This document shows, piece after piece, positions 9,340 to 19,522 of a DNA stretch of 64,000 nt. Made by a program: the position numbers and the translations under genes. The notes under the pieces were generated by a model. It searched no databases. It was not told the DNA's origin and saw only the letters and a list, made by a program, of their open reading frames with translations. How positions within the stretch are numbered: the stretch's first letter is position 1; every line of letters starts with the position of its first letter. The stretch comes from Mycolicibacterium parafortuitum (GTDB taxonomy: Bacteria > Actinomycetota > Actinomycetes > Mycobacteriales > Mycobacteriaceae), in the NCBI RefSeq assembly GCF_002086815.1, contig NZ_MVID01000003.1:287230-351229 (forward strand). Direction: 5' to 3'.

Positions 9340-9648
9340 TCAGCCCCGGGCGATCAGGTAGGACGACGCGGCCATCGCGTCACCGCTGACGTAGCTGGCG
9401 GCGGATTCACCGACACCGATGCCGGAGCGGCCGAGTTCCTCGATCCCGTGGGCGGCGACACCCTGGTGTGCGGCGCCGTGGGCGCTGAAGCCGGCCGCGG
9501 TGTTCAGCGACACCGCGTCGGCGGCAGGCGGCACCACCGCGGTGATCAGCGGTGCGGCGGCCGCGTGCGCCGCGGCCATCCGGGCGGTCAGCGCCTCGAC
9601 GGCCGCTCCGGCCGCGGTCAGGCCTTCCGGTACTACTCGCAGGGTCAT
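9340..9648 (-). CDS. PE5: PE family protein of the ESX-3 locus (PE5-like)
   Basis: A 102-residue PE protein consisting only of the PE helical hairpin. The Pro-Glu motif is at residues 7-8 (RVVPEGL) and the type VII secretion signal YxxxD is Y86VSGD90. It acts as the obligate partner of the following PPE protein. Its ATG overlaps the eccC3 stop (TGATG). Nothing unusual is seen. Confidence 0.94.
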   Translation of the reverse strand: MTLRVVPEGLTAAGAAVEALTARMAAAHAAAAPLITAVVPPAADAVSLNTAAGFSAHGAAHQGVAAHGIEELGRSGIGVGESAASYVSGDAMAASSYLIARG

Positions 9649-12600
9649 CAGCTGAACTCCTTTCCGCTGTAACCGGCCTGGGCGGCCGCCCCGTCGGCGA
9701 GGGGATTGACGAGCTGGACATACGTGGGCGTATCGGAGCCGTCGTCGAGCAGCATCGCCCGACCGGTGGGCAACCGGCTGAAGCGGTGACCGCGGATCTT
9801 GCCGCTGTCCTGCGGATTACCGGACAGCAGCAGGGTGGTCGCCTGCAGTTCGTTGAGGCGGCGCAGCAGCGGTGCCGTCATCACCGCGTGCGCCGACCCG
9901 GCCGCCCTGGCGGTGACGATCACGCGCAGCCCGAGTTCGGCGGCCTGTGACAGCAATCCGATCACCGGGGTCCACGTCCGCTGCCCGGCGAACGGGCCGC
10001 TCATCGCGGGACCGTCCGGGATCTGGTCGACGTCGTCGACGATCAGGTAGTGCACGTGGCTGCCCGAGCCGTTGGCGGTGGCACGGAAGTCCCAGCCGCG
10101 CAGCTCCTGCGGGCTGAGCCCGGCCGGTGGGCGCCGCTTCTCCAGCAGTGCGGACAACCCGAGCATCGCGGGCAGCACCCGGTCGAGGTTCGGGGTGTAC
10201 TCGTTGTCCGGAAAGAGCGGCTCGTCGACGAGTTGCAGCCGCCGGTCGATCACCGTGAACGCGATCTGGTCGGGCCGCGAGTTCTCCCGGATCGTGCGGA
10301 TCAGGTGGCGCAGCAGGGTGGTCTTGCCGGTCTTGGTGTCACCGAACACCATCAGCAGCGGGTTGTCGGCGAAGTCGACGCTGACCGCGGCCAGGTCTTC
10401 CTCGCGCTGCCCGATGACGACCCGCTCGGGTGCGGGGTAGAGCGTGCCGAACGCCCGCGGCGACACGTCGGTCGGCAGCAGTCGCACCGGCGGTGCGCTC
10501 TGGTCGGGGTAGCGGGCGTTGAGCGCGGGAATCGACGACAGTGCCGGCTGGGCGAACAGGAAGTGCTCGGCGGCCATGGTCAGGCCGCGGCCGGGCTGGT
10601 CGGCGGGGACGCTCTCGGCGGGACGCCGCAGCGCGGTGCCGGATCCGCCGGCACGGACATTGCTGTCGCGCGGGTCGTGCAGGCGCAATTCGAGGCGCAG
10701 ACCGAGCCCGTCGCGCATCGCCAGCGGCACCTCGAGCCAGTTCGGCGTGGTGATGACGACATGGATGCCGTACGACAGCCCGGTGTTGACCAGTTCGGTC
10801 ACCTTGGCCAGCAACGGGTTACGGGTGTTGAAGGTGTCGGTGTTGTCCCGGCTGAACGCGTACAGGTTGTCGATGAGCAAGAACACCTCACCGTAGCCGT
10901 CCCGGTACTCGCCGTTGGCTGCCGCGCCCTGGCGCTGCCGAGCCTTGAGCAGCTGTTCGAGCTCGCCGAAGGTGCGCCGGATGCGTTCGGGTTCCAGCGG
11001 CGACGCGACGCTGCCGACATGGGCGAGGTCGTCGAGCGCACGCAGCTGGCCGCCGCCGTAGTCGAGGCAGTAGAAGGACACGTCGCCGGGGGCGTGCAGC
11101 GCAGCGGCCGACAGCACGAAAGTCTGCAGCGCCGTGGACTTCCCGGACTTGGGCCCACCGTGGATCACCATGTTGGCGGCGGCGGAGGTCGCGTCGAAGA
11201 CCAGCGGGTCACGCCGCATCTCGAAGGGCCGGTCGATCTCGCCCAGCGGCCAGCGCCATCCTCTGGCGCCGACGCCGGAGCGCTCCACCACATTCCACAG
11301 CGGGATCGGCTCGTCCAGCGGGGGCAGCCACAGCTGTGGTGCGCGCGGACCGTAGTGGGCGAGCTGATCCCCGATCGTGGCGATCAGCTTGCGCGGGGGC
11401 AGCACCTCGACGTCGGCGCCGTCGTCGACGATGACCGTGTCGGGTTCGGGGTCCACCCAGCCGGCCGGGAACACCTGGGGCTTCGGGATCGCGTGCACCA
11501 CGATGGAGCGGTCGACGCGCGGCGGCTCGTAGATGCCGTCGACATACGTGCTGCGGAACTTGACCGGCAGGGCCCCGGGCGCGGGCACCAGGAAGCCGAC
11601 GCCTTTGTGCTCGCGGCCCGATTCGATGTGATAGGCATCCTCGACGCCGATGATCTGCCGGGACACGCTGGGACTGGCTACCTTCAGACCGATCCGGTAC
11701 GACGTGTTCTTGTCGATGTCCTTGATCCGGCCCACGTCGAGGGTCTGCGACGCGAACAGCAGATGGATCCGGAACGAGCGGCCCTTACGGGCGACGTAGT
11801 CGAACAGGTCCGCGTACTCCGGGTGGTCGGCGAGCATCAGCGTGAACTCGTCGGCGACCACCAGCAGGGTCGGGATCGGCGGCAGGTCCGCGGCCTCTGT
11901 GTTGCCGGAAAGACGGGCGTTCTCGTACTCGGTGACCGAGTTGAACGCGCTGCCCTGGACACGGCGTCCGCTGTCCTTGAGCAGCTGCTCGCGGCGCGCC
12001 ACCTCACCGCGCAGCGTGTCGGCGAATCGGTCGGCCAGCGACCGCTTTTCGGCCATGTTCGAGATCACGGCGACGACCTGCGGGAAGTTGCGGAAGATGT
12101 CGGCGCCCGCCTCGCCCTTGAAGTCCGCGTAGATCACGATCAGCCGGTCGGCGGAATGCGTGGTCAGCAGCGACAGCAGGATCGACATCAGGGTCTGCGA
12201 TTTACCCGAGCCGGTCATGCCGATCATCAGGCCGTGCGGGCCCATACCGCCCTCGGCCTCGTCCTTGAGGTCGAAGATCAGCGGCTCGCCGGTGGAGGTG
12301 ACACCGATCGGGACGCGTAGCTCGTCGTCGCGGTTGCGGGGCGCCCACAGCGCGGCGACGTCGAGCGCCGACGCGTCCGGGATGCCCAGCAGCGTGGTGA
12401 ATTCCGCGCCGTTGGTGGTCACCGACCGGGCCCGGCCGGGCACGGAGTCCCAGCGCGCCAGCCGTCGCGCGATGTGGCGCGCCTCGGCGGACCCGAGCCG
12501 GTCGGCCGAGTCGATGTAGGGCGCCCAGTCGCCGTTCTGCCAGCGCGAGATCCGGCCGTCGGCGATGCGCAGCACCGGCCGCTCCGGGTCCGGGTACTGG

Positions 12601-13646
12601 TCGCGATCGGGCTCGCGTGTGCGGCGATGGATCACGGTGACCCCGGCCAGCCCCCGGCCGATGAACTCGGCGGGGTCGGCGTCGGGGTCGTCGAGCACGA
12701 CCAGCAGGTGCTTGCCACCCGAGGGGCCGTCGCCGGTGAACGCGCCGCGTTCGGCCAGCGCGGGCTCGAGCATGGAGCGCAGCTCGTGGGCGTCTGCGGC
12801 GAGATAGCGGGCGGGCCCGACCCCGTCGACCCGGCCGGGGACGTCGACGTGCGGCAGCCACTTCAACCACGACCACGCGCTGGACTCCAGACCGGAACCG
12901 GCGTAGGCGATTCCGAGCACCGATGGGTCGTGCCAGGTGATGGCCTGTGCGATCCACGCGCGCAGCGCACCGGTGATCTCGGCGTCGTCACCGGTCACCG
13001 TGACGCGCGAGACGCGGGTCAGCGAGATACCGGCCGGGGCGTCGGGCAGCGTGCGCTGGGTGTCGAGCAGGCCGCGCAGCGTGGTGTGCGACACCGGTTC
13101 CAGGTCAATCTCGTCGGCGGTGTCCTTGACCCGCAGCGTGACGTCGAGCTCCCGGTCGTGCAGACCGGCGCGCAGCACCAGGAAGTCGGCGTCGTGCGGG
13201 TCGCGTTCCCATTGCCTGCGGGTGCCCGGGATAGCCGCCAGCGCAGCGGGTTCGGGATGCGACCACTCCAGCGCGGCGCGCTGCTCGTCGGCGTGCGCGC
13301 GCACGTTGTCGCGGACCACCGACAGGTAGCGCAGGTAGTCGGCGCGTTCGGCGTCGACCTCCTCGGTGCGCATCTTGTTGTCGGTGCCGCGGTAGAGCGC
13401 GGTGGCGGCCAGCAGCAGCACGAACGGGAAGAACAGGGTGGTCGGCGAGATCAGCCGCAACCCGGTCGCCACCAGCGCCACGATCATCCCGACGATCAGG
13501 ATCACGATCAGGTACGGCAGCGCCCGCCGCAGAAGTGACGGCGGAACCACCCTCGGCAACTCCGGCGGCGGCTCGATCGTGATGGTGCCCTTGCGAACAT
13601 CCGGGCCGGGCAGCCGTTTGCGGTGTTCGAAGATCAGCCTGCTCAT
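9648..13646 (-). CDS. eccC3: ESX-3 FtsK/SpoIIIE-type motor ATPase EccC3
   Basis: A 1332-residue protein, the normal EccC3 length. Two transmembrane helices near the N-terminus (about 42-62 and 68-84) are followed by a DUF domain and three FtsK-like ATPase domains. Walker A motifs are GMTGSGKS (476-483), GGPKSGKS (830-837) and GDTKTGKT (1102-1109); the first domain has a clear Walker B LLVVADE near 594-600. EccC recognises the substrate signals and powers secretion. ATG 13646 overlaps the eccB3 stop, and the frame upstream of it is only a shadow in eccB3. All three P-loops look intact. Confidence 0.96.
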   Translation of the reverse strand: MSRLIFEHRKRLPGPDVRKGTITIEPPPELPRVVPPSLLRRALPYLIVILIVGMIVALVATGLRLISPTTLFFPFVLLLAATALYRGTDNKMRTEEVDAERADYLRYLSVVRDNVRAHADEQRAALEWSHPEPAALAAIPGTRRQWERDPHDADFLVLRAGLHDRELDVTLRVKDTADEIDLEPVSHTTLRGLLDTQRTLPDAPAGISLTRVSRVTVTGDDAEITGALRAWIAQAITWHDPSVLGIAYAGSGLESSAWSWLKWLPHVDVPGRVDGVGPARYLAADAHELRSMLEPALAERGAFTGDGPSGGKHLLVVLDDPDADPAEFIGRGLAGVTVIHRRTREPDRDQYPDPERPVLRIADGRISRWQNGDWAPYIDSADRLGSAEARHIARRLARWDSVPGRARSVTTNGAEFTTLLGIPDASALDVAALWAPRNRDDELRVPIGVTSTGEPLIFDLKDEAEGGMGPHGLMIGMTGSGKSQTLMSILLSLLTTHSADRLIVIYADFKGEAGADIFRNFPQVVAVISNMAEKRSLADRFADTLRGEVARREQLLKDSGRRVQGSAFNSVTEYENARLSGNTEAADLPPIPTLLVVADEFTLMLADHPEYADLFDYVARKGRSFRIHLLFASQTLDVGRIKDIDKNTSYRIGLKVASPSVSRQIIGVEDAYHIESGREHKGVGFLVPAPGALPVKFRSTYVDGIYEPPRVDRSIVVHAIPKPQVFPAGWVDPEPDTVIVDDGADVEVLPPRKLIATIGDQLAHYGPRAPQLWLPPLDEPIPLWNVVERSGVGARGWRWPLGEIDRPFEMRRDPLVFDATSAAANMVIHGGPKSGKSTALQTFVLSAAALHAPGDVSFYCLDYGGGQLRALDDLAHVGSVASPLEPERIRRTFGELEQLLKARQRQGAAANGEYRDGYGEVFLLIDNLYAFSRDNTDTFNTRNPLLAKVTELVNTGLSYGIHVVITTPNWLEVPLAMRDGLGLRLELRLHDPRDSNVRAGGSGTALRRPAESVPADQPGRGLTMAAEHFLFAQPALSSIPALNARYPDQSAPPVRLLPTDVSPRAFGTLYPAPERVVIGQREEDLAAVSVDFADNPLLMVFGDTKTGKTTLLRHLIRTIRENSRPDQIAFTVIDRRLQLVDEPLFPDNEYTPNLDRVLPAMLGLSALLEKRRPPAGLSPQELRGWDFRATANGSGSHVHYLIVDDVDQIPDGPAMSGPFAGQRTWTPVIGLLSQAAELGLRVIVTARAAGSAHAVMTAPLLRRLNELQATTLLLSGNPQDSGKIRGHRFSRLPTGRAMLLDDGSDTPTYVQLVNPLADGAAAQAGYSGKEFS

Positions 13647-15190
13647 GGTTTCTCCAGACGAGGGAGGGACTCCACGCGCGCCGCAGAAGCGTTGGGCGCC
13701 AGCGTGTCGTGGGCCAGCAGCGCGTCGGTGCGCGACAGTGTCGGGCCCTCGGCGAACAGCGACAGCACCGACCACGGGACCGGCAGCGGCGCCGCGGTGA
13801 GGCCGAGCGCGCTGACCGTATTCGCGCCGGTGTCAGCGGCGGTGTCAGCGGCGGTGTCGATGCCGTAGCGCACACCGGTATCGCTGACCCAGAACAGCGA
13901 GCCCGCGCTGTCGACGAAGTATCCGGTGCCCGGCGGCAACATCACCTGGTCGGCGGGCCCGCCCGGCGCACCGGCGCTGACCAGCGCGACGGCGCCCTGT
14001 CCGTCGGCGACCGGCAGCGCCGCCCCCGAGCGCAGTTCGAGCGAGCTCTCCTGCGCTCCTTGGGGTTTCGCCCACGCCGCGCAGATCACCGGATCGGCGG
14101 CGGTGTCGACCAGCGTCACCCGCTCACCCGGGTAGGCGTCGACGTCGATGGCGCGGGCCTGCGGGGTGCGCGCGATCAGGTCGGCCTCCAGGCGCGGCGG
14201 TGACGCGAGCCCCCACGAGTTGGAGTTGCGCAGGATCGCGGCCACGACCGGTGAGACCGGTTGCAGCCCTTCGGTCAGCACCACGTAGTGGCGCAGGGTG
14301 TTGTCGGCGTCGTAGGCCACCACGACGGACCCGACCGGGTACGGCTCGGGCAGCCCGAGATCCGACAGCAGCCCGGCGTTCGGGACGGCGGGCACGACCA
14401 GAGGCGGCGCCTCCGGGATCGCGTTGAACAGTCCCGCCGCGATCGGCTGCGGCGCGGCGGCGTCCACCCCGATACCGACCCCGCCGGTGACAGCGCGGTC
14501 GGCCAGGTCCACGGCGCTGCGCTTGCCGTTCCACAGCAGCCAGGTGCGGCCGTCGTTCTCGGCCAGGATCGCCTCACCGGCGGGCAGCACCGTGGCGCGT
14601 TCGCCGCCGTCGACGGGTGCGCCTGCGATCACGGTGACCCCGGTGACGGTTCCGGTGGCGGCGTCGCAGACCGTCCAGTACGCGTCGCGAGTGGTGTTGG
14701 CCACCATGCGTTCCGGTGCGCCGGGGATGCCGAGCATGTTGCCGCGCGGAAACTCGTCGAGTGCGCTGCTCTTGACCATCGACGGGTTGTCCGGGCGTCC
14801 GGTGATCAGCCGCGCCGAGGTCAGGTTCAGCACCGGGTGCAGCTGCTCGCCGAGCCGGACGTAGAGCGCGGCGGTGTCGCGGTCGGCCAGAACCGAATCC
14901 GTGCCCGCGTCGCCGGCGGGCCGGATCAGTGAGAACAGGAAGCAGCCGATCACGCCGGTGACCAGGATCAGCGCACCCACCGTCACCGAACGGGACTGGG
15001 TACGCAGCGGGTCGACCAGCATGCGGGTGTCGTGCAGCGCGACCCCGGACGCGATGCGGCGCATCACGAACCGCCAGCCGGTGACCTGATGGCGCGTGAC
15101 GAAACCGCGCCGGTAGCTGATCTGCTGTGGGTTCTCGTTGGCCGGGGTACGGGAGGTGAAGGAGCGGCGCTCGCCGTCAGGGGTGCTCAT
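13643..15190 (-). CDS. eccB3: ESX-3 membrane complex component EccB3
   Basis: A 515-residue bitopic protein: a cytoplasmic N-terminus with a basic stretch ([20 protein letters not shown]), one transmembrane helix at about residues 70-89 ([20 protein letters not shown]), then a large periplasmic domain with the repeated R-domain fold of EccB. It forms the periplasmic part of the EccBCDE complex that docks MycP. The ATG at 15190 overlaps the eccA3 stop, and its own stop overlaps the eccC3 ATG. A short Ala-Asp repeat ([14 protein letters not shown]) near residue 460 comes from a triplet repetition in the DNA around 13830-13860. Confidence 0.95.
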   Translation of the reverse strand: MSTPDGERRSFTSRTPANENPQQISYRRGFVTRHQVTGWRFVMRRIASGVALHDTRMLVDPLRTQSRSVTVGALILVTGVIGCFLFSLIRPAGDAGTDSVLADRDTAALYVRLGEQLHPVLNLTSARLITGRPDNPSMVKSSALDEFPRGNMLGIPGAPERMVANTTRDAYWTVCDAATGTVTGVTVIAGAPVDGGERATVLPAGEAILAENDGRTWLLWNGKRSAVDLADRAVTGGVGIGVDAAAPQPIAAGLFNAIPEAPPLVVPAVPNAGLLSDLGLPEPYPVGSVVVAYDADNTLRHYVVLTEGLQPVSPVVAAILRNSNSWGLASPPRLEADLIARTPQARAIDVDAYPGERVTLVDTAADPVICAAWAKPQGAQESSLELRSGAALPVADGQGAVALVSAGAPGGPADQVMLPPGTGYFVDSAGSLFWVSDTGVRYGIDTAADTAADTGANTVSALGLTAAPLPVPWSVLSLFAEGPTLSRTDALLAHDTLAPNASAARVESLPRLEKP

Positions 15191-17037
15191 CGCTGTCCCG
15201 GAAGTTGTTGCGGCATGGACAGACCCAGCCCCCGCAGGAGCGGCGCGGCCGAGTTGGCCACGTCGGCCGCGGTAATGGTCATCAGCTCGTCGTCGGTGAA
15301 GTCCTCGGAGTCCGAGTGATCGAGCCGGTATTCGCGCTCCTCCTCGGAGCGTTCGACGAGGTTACGCACGAAGCGGCCGTTGCCCGCGATGTCGAGGCTG
15401 CGGCGGGTCACCCCGTTGGCATCCGGGGTGGTGGCCTGCGCCAGATACTCGAACAGCCGCTCCATGTCCGCGCGGGCGGCGTCCTCGAAGCGCGAGTCGC
15501 GCTTCTCGGCCATGCGCGTGGCGATCTCGACGAGCTCCTGGCCTGAGTAGGACGGGAAGTCGATGCTGCGGGTGAAGCGGGATCGCAGACCTTCGTTGGT
15601 GTCGAGGAAGTTGTCGAGGTCCTTGCGGTAGCCGGCGACGATCACGACCAGGCGGTCGCGGTCGTTCTCCATCCGGGCCAGCAGCGTGTCGATCGCGACC
15701 AGCCCGAAGTCGTTCTTGGCACCGGTGGACACCAGGGCGTACGCCTCGTCGAGGAACAGCACGCCGTCGAGCGCGCTGTCGATGATCGCGTTGGTCTTGG
15801 CCTCGGTCTCACCGATGTGCTGACCGATCAGGTCGGCGCGATGCACCTCGCGGACCGTCTCCTTCTTCAGCAGCCCGAGCCCGCAGTAGATCTTGGCAAC
15901 GACGCGCGCGATGGTCGTCTTACCCGTTCCGGGTGGGCCCGCGAACACGAGGTGGTTGGTCCGCTGCGCGACCGCCAGTCCGCGCTCCTGGCGCCGGATC
16001 GACATCGCCACCGAGCTTTTCAGCCGGGCGACCTGGTATTTGACCTCGTCGAGGCCGATGAACTCGGCCAGCTCGGCCTCGGCTTCGATGAGCAGATGGG
16101 CCTTGCGATCCTTGGCGCCCGGATCGACGAAGTCGGCCTCGCCGGGCTCGGTCTCCGGATCCCACGGGTTGCTGCGCGCGTCGATACGGGCCGCCGTGGT
16201 GGTCGGGACGCCGAAACTGGTGTCCAGCAACGCCTCTTCGATCTCGGTGTGCTCCGGGTTGGCCGCATACAGCGCCTGCAGATGCTCCTGGGCTTCGTCG
16301 ACCTCCCCTTGGGCGCGTAACGCCAGCGCCTTGACCAGCGCGCCGTCGACGGCGGCGACGGCGACGGGGCCGTCCGGGCGGTCCAGGTGCGACAGCGCCG
16401 GGGCGAACATGCCGAGCCGGGCCAGCGCGATCCCGAGGGTGATCCGGGCGGCGTGCGCCGCGGTGTCCTCGAGGCTGTGGTCGGTCACCAGCGGGGTCAG
16501 CATCCGCACCACGTCGGACCAGCGGGCGGTGCGCTGGTACATCGCGACGCGCACCCAGCGCGCGTCGAACCAGTCGGGGCGGCGCTGCAGCAGCGCGCCG
16601 ACGAGTTCGTCGGCCTCTTCGTGGCGGGCGTCGTCGGTCAGGCAGGCCGCGTAGGCCAGTGCGAAGTCGTCGCGGGTGGTGGCCCGGAACTGCAGATACA
16701 GCCCGCTGTCGTAGTGGAAGCCGAGAGCTCCCGGGGTCAGGTCGAGGTGGCGCTGCAGTACGCCCGCGGTCGCGGCGGAGGTTTGCCAGATCTTCTCGAC
16801 GACCTGCGGGGTGACCTCACCGGCGGCGGCCAGCCCGGTCCACGCGTCGCTCTGGTCGTGGGCGATGCGCGTCAGCGCGGCGAATCCGGACCGGGCCGCG
16901 CTCAGATCCGCGGGGCGCCTGCGGTCGTGGACGGACAGTCCCAACGCTCGGCAGCAGGCCGCGAAACGGCTGACCACGTCCTGGTCGACGCGAGAGGTCC
17001 CCGTCGGGGCCGCGAGCGTGTCACTTCCAATGTCCAT
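15187..17037 (-). CDS. eccA3: ESX-3 AAA+ ATPase EccA3
   Basis: A 616-residue CbxX/CfqX-type AAA+ protein, first gene of the ESX-3 operon. The N-terminal half is a TPR-like helical domain; the C-terminal AAA domain has Walker A GPPGTGKT at 367-374 and Walker B VLFLDEAY about 65 residues later. EccA is cytosolic and thought to dissociate chaperone-substrate complexes before export. ATG 17037 is the first good start after the IdeR-type operator and leaves a leader of about 70 bases. An internal ribosome-binding region GGGAGATGG is centred near 17088. Confidence 0.95.
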   Translation of the reverse strand: MDIGSDTLAAPTGTSRVDQDVVSRFAACCRALGLSVHDRRRPADLSAARSGFAALTRIAHDQSDAWTGLAAAGEVTPQVVEKIWQTSAATAGVLQRHLDLTPGALGFHYDSGLYLQFRATTRDDFALAYAACLTDDARHEEADELVGALLQRRPDWFDARWVRVAMYQRTARWSDVVRMLTPLVTDHSLEDTAAHAARITLGIALARLGMFAPALSHLDRPDGPVAVAAVDGALVKALALRAQGEVDEAQEHLQALYAANPEHTEIEEALLDTSFGVPTTTAARIDARSNPWDPETEPGEADFVDPGAKDRKAHLLIEAEAELAEFIGLDEVKYQVARLKSSVAMSIRRQERGLAVAQRTNHLVFAGPPGTGKTTIARVVAKIYCGLGLLKKETVREVHRADLIGQHIGETEAKTNAIIDSALDGVLFLDEAYALVSTGAKNDFGLVAIDTLLARMENDRDRLVVIVAGYRKDLDNFLDTNEGLRSRFTRSIDFPSYSGQELVEIATRMAEKRDSRFEDAARADMERLFEYLAQATTPDANGVTRRSLDIAGNGRFVRNLVERSEEEREYRLDHSDSEDFTDDELMTITAADVANSAAPLLRGLGLSMPQQLPGQR

Positions 17038-17103
17038 GTACTTCCGCGGCGCCGTCGGCGCACCCGCTGCCGGGCGCCGACGCCGCCATCTCCCTTACGG
17101 TGC

Positions 17104-17122
17104 TTATGTATGGCTAAGCTAA
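17104..17122 (-). promoter_or_regulatory. IdeR-type iron box controlling the ESX-3 operon
   Basis: This 19-mer agrees with the IdeR/DtxR consensus TTAGGTTAGGCTAACCTAA at 15 of 19 positions on the plus strand, including GGCTAAGCTAA. A TANNNT -10 candidate for eccA3 (TAGCTT, 17121 down to 17116) lies inside it, the arrangement of iron-repressed mycobacterial promoters. A weaker, inverted partner lies at 17133-17151. Confidence 0.75.
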
Positions 17123-17132
17123 CTTTGCGGGT

Positions 17133-17151
17133 GAAAGTTAGCATTGCATAA
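17133..17151 (+). promoter_or_regulatory. Second, weaker IdeR-like half of a dyad upstream of eccA3
   Basis: Read on the minus strand this agrees with the IdeR consensus at 12 of 19 positions (TTATGCAATGCTAAC). With the box at 17104 it forms a dyad of about 50 bases whose outer arms are GCTTATG and CATAAGC, suggesting that two repressor dimers can bind in opposite orientation. Confidence 0.4.
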
Positions 17152-17205
17152 GCAAAGTGTCGAGACGCACGGGTCCGCCTGATCGGCGGTGCGGAAGTGC
17201 TCGGC

Positions 17206-18111
17206 TCAGACCAGCGGGCGGCCGGTGCGGATGCGCCGGTCCACATCTTTGAGCAGCACGTTGAACGGGAATTGCCGCACGAACCTCGGCGACACCCTGT
17301 TCGCGACGCGCAGGCCCGCCATCAGCCGGTCGAACGAGCGCTGCTTGTCCGGCCCCCACGGCAACCGCATCTCGTCGCGGAACCGCTGCGGCAGGAAGCC
17401 GGTGGTGATCAGCAGGGCCAGCTCCTCGTTGCGGCGCTGGATCGGTTTGGGCAGCTGCAGTCCGCGCAGCCGCGATGCCGCGATCGGGTACAGGTACTCG
17501 CGCACGGTGTCGTCGATGTGCACCTTCTCCAGCGAGTCCGCCCAGTACCGGTCGAACGCCGCCCGACTCTCGGGCCACATGCGCTCGGGCACCTGCAGCA
17601 TCGTGGCCAGCGCCCTGCCCTGCAGGTAGAGCCGGTCGGCGGCCTGCTCGTCCATCTCGCCGACGAACAGCCGGTGCACGTCGACGACGCCCTTGTACAG
17701 GCACGCGCCGACCCACAACTGCAGGTCCTTGTCGAACGCGTGGTACTTGACCGGGCTCTCGTCGGTGGAGAACACCTGCCGGTGCGCACCGTTGACCGCG
17801 CGGCGGAAGTGAAGCTGCTGTTCGGGAGTGCCGTTGGTGGACACCGCGAGATAGGTGAACGTGGTGCGGGCCCGCTTGATCGGGTGACGGTCCACCCGTC
17901 CGCTCTCGACGCGGCTCTCCAGCACGCCGTAGCCGACCTCCGGGCGGGCCAGCTGCATGATGACGTTCGCCGGGCCGGCGAGCAGCCCCAGGCCGAGCAT
18001 GCCGTCGTCCTCGTGGCGGCGCGCGCGTGCGTGCGGCGGTACCGCGACCACCTCGTCGATCGGGCGTTCCACCACGGGCAGCGGCGCTTCGACCGGCTCG
18101 TACAGCGTCAT
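17206..18111 (-). CDS. Oxygenase MpaB/latex-clearing-like family protein (DUF2236)
   Basis: A 301-residue protein of the DUF2236 family, which includes the b-type haem rubber oxygenase Lcp and fungal MpaB. Typical segments are RPEVGYGVLESRVESGRVDRHPIKRARTT cut by conserved Arg and His residues, the helix FRRAVNGAHRQV, and the C-terminal FRDEMRLPWG. No signal peptide is seen, so it should be cytoplasmic. The reaction in mycobacteria is unknown. It is divergent from the TetR at 18220 with 108 bases between, which may make that TetR its regulator. Position and length match Rv0276 of M. tuberculosis from memory. Confidence 0.82.
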   Translation of the reverse strand: MTLYEPVEAPLPVVERPIDEVVAVPPHARARRHEDDGMLGLGLLAGPANVIMQLARPEVGYGVLESRVESGRVDRHPIKRARTTFTYLAVSTNGTPEQQLHFRRAVNGAHRQVFSTDESPVKYHAFDKDLQLWVGACLYKGVVDVHRLFVGEMDEQAADRLYLQGRALATMLQVPERMWPESRAAFDRYWADSLEKVHIDDTVREYLYPIAASRLRGLQLPKPIQRRNEELALLITTGFLPQRFRDEMRLPWGPDKQRSFDRLMAGLRVANRVSPRFVRQFPFNVLLKDVDRRIRTGRPLV

Positions 18112-18219
18112 CAGGGGGCTCCTCCTCGGCGACAGTGCCGTGCCGCGCTGCGCGCGACCGTGTCAAAACTGCGAACGTGTGTTTCCTGATATTGCTCCGG
18201 CCCGTGGCAGGGTGTCAAT

Positions 18220-18849
18220 ATGGGATCCATGGGCCAGGTCCGTCCGTATCGCGGGGTGGACGCTCGGCAGAGGATCGCCGAGCGGCGCCGTCGTCTGCTC
18301 GAAGCCGGACTCGACCTGCTCGGCGGCGAGCACACCCCGGCCGACCTGACGGTCCGCGCGATCTGCGCACAGTCCGGCCTGGCCGCCAGGTACTTCTACG
18401 AGAGCTTCTCCGACAAGGACGTCTTCGTCGGCGCGGTCTTCGACTGGGTGATCTCCGACATCGCCGCGACCACCCAGGCCGCCGTCGCGGCCGCTCCGGC
18501 CCGCGAGCAGAGCCGGCAGGGCATGGCCAACATCGTGCGCACCATCGGCGAGGACGTCCGGGTGGGCCGGCTGCTGTTCAGCGTGCGCCTCGACAACCCC
18601 GTAGTGGTGCGCAAACGCGCCGAATCCGGGGCGCTGTTCGCGCTGCTGTCGGGCCAGCACGCGGGTTCGGCGCTGCGACTGGAACAGAACGACCGGATCA
18701 AGGCTGCCGCACATTTCGTCGTCGGCGGGGTCGCCCAGACCCTCAGCGCATGGCTGGCCGGCGACCTGACGTTCACCCCGGAACAACTCGCCGCGCACCT
18801 CGGCGCGATGATCGACCAGCTCGCCGACCCGGCGCTGTACCGGGATTAA
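18220..18849 (+). CDS. TetR family transcriptional regulator
   Basis: A 209-residue TetR regulator. The N-terminal helix-turn-helix region covers about residues 12-60 (RIAERRRRLLEAGLDLL, VRAICAQSGLAARYFYESFSDKDVFVGAVF), with the recognition helix AARYFYESF. The ligand domain is not diagnostic. Two Met codons (18220 and 18229) could start it; the first is given. Its 3' end overlaps the VOC gene head-on by four bases. Divergence from the MpaB-like oxygenase suggests it controls that gene; I see no convincing palindrome between them. Confidence 0.88.
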   Translation: MGSMGQVRPYRGVDARQRIAERRRRLLEAGLDLLGGEHTPADLTVRAICAQSGLAARYFYESFSDKDVFVGAVFDWVISDIAATTQAAVAAAPAREQSRQGMANIVRTIGEDVRVGRLLFSVRLDNPVVVRKRAESGALFALLSGQHAGSALRLEQNDRIKAAAHFVVGGVAQTLSAWLAGDLTFTPEQLAAHLGAMIDQLADPALYRD

Positions 18850-19421
18850 CCCGAGACCGGCACCCGGCGCTCAGCCGCGGTCTTGGGCACCGTCGTGGTG
18901 TCGGCCTCGCCGAACTCCTTGGTCCAGCAGGCGAATTCCAGCGTGATCCCGTCCGGGTCGAGGAAGTAGAAGGACCGCACGTACACGCCGGGATGCACGG
19001 TCGCCGAGACCTGCGCCGGGCTCTCGTCGTGGTTGAGGACGGGCCCGACGCGCACCCCTTTGGCCTTGAGACGCTGCCGGTACTCGTCGAACTTGTCCGC
19101 GGGCACGTGGAACGCCAGATGGTTCATCGTGCTGACCGCCGACACGATGTCCCCGATGCCGGGGATGGCCTCCGGCGACGAGATGCCGGGCACGCGGTCG
19201 GGCGCGTCGGCGAACCAGAAGAACGCCACACAGTCGCCGTTGCCGGCGTCGAAGAAGAAGTGCTGCCCCATGCCGCCGGGCAGATCGAGGGACTTGATCA
19301 GCGGCATGCCCAGCACGTTGCTGTAGAAGTCGACCGTGCGCTCCATGTCCGCGCACACCAGCGCGACGTGGTTGATGCCGCCCAACTCGAATTCGGTGTT
19401 GGGATTGTTCGGCTTGATCAT
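18846..19421 (-). CDS. VOC superfamily (glyoxalase/dioxygenase-like) protein
   Basis: A 191-residue vicinal-oxygen-chelate protein with two beta-alpha-beta-beta-beta modules, starting GGINHVALVCADMERTVDFYSNVLGMPL; a second module begins near MNHLAFHVPADKFDEY. His in INHVAL and MNHLAF and Glu in GITLEF are the expected metal positions. The family includes glyoxalase I, extradiol dioxygenases and epimerases, and the substrate here is unknown. ATG 19421 was preferred over an open frame to 19520 because GGAAGG lies eight bases upstream. It is divergent from the 19523 hydrolase. Order and size match Rv0274. Confidence 0.85.
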   Translation of the reverse strand: MIKPNNPNTEFELGGINHVALVCADMERTVDFYSNVLGMPLIKSLDLPGGMGQHFFFDAGNGDCVAFFWFADAPDRVPGISSPEAIPGIGDIVSAVSTMNHLAFHVPADKFDEYRQRLKAKGVRVGPVLNHDESPAQVSATVHPGVYVRSFYFLDPDGITLEFACWTKEFGEADTTTVPKTAAERRVPVSG

Positions 19422-19522
19422 CGACGCGCCTTCCGCAGAAACTCCACCCACCGACGCCGTTCTGAATCTAACATCAGGCTCAGCTTCTCCAACGCCGAAC
19501 GCCCGCCGGAGGCTGGACATTC

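Noticed and set aside
10050..12320. 756-codon open frame on the plus strand inside eccC3
   Set aside because: It is antisense to a gene with three intact ATPase domains, is Arg/Gly/Asp-rich with no domain, and is a product of third-position GC bias.
17130..17151. Zur (zinc) box upstream of eccA3
   Set aside because: The M. tuberculosis operon responds to zinc, but no sequence here has the expected AAAAT...ATTTT symmetry; only IdeR-like sites fit.
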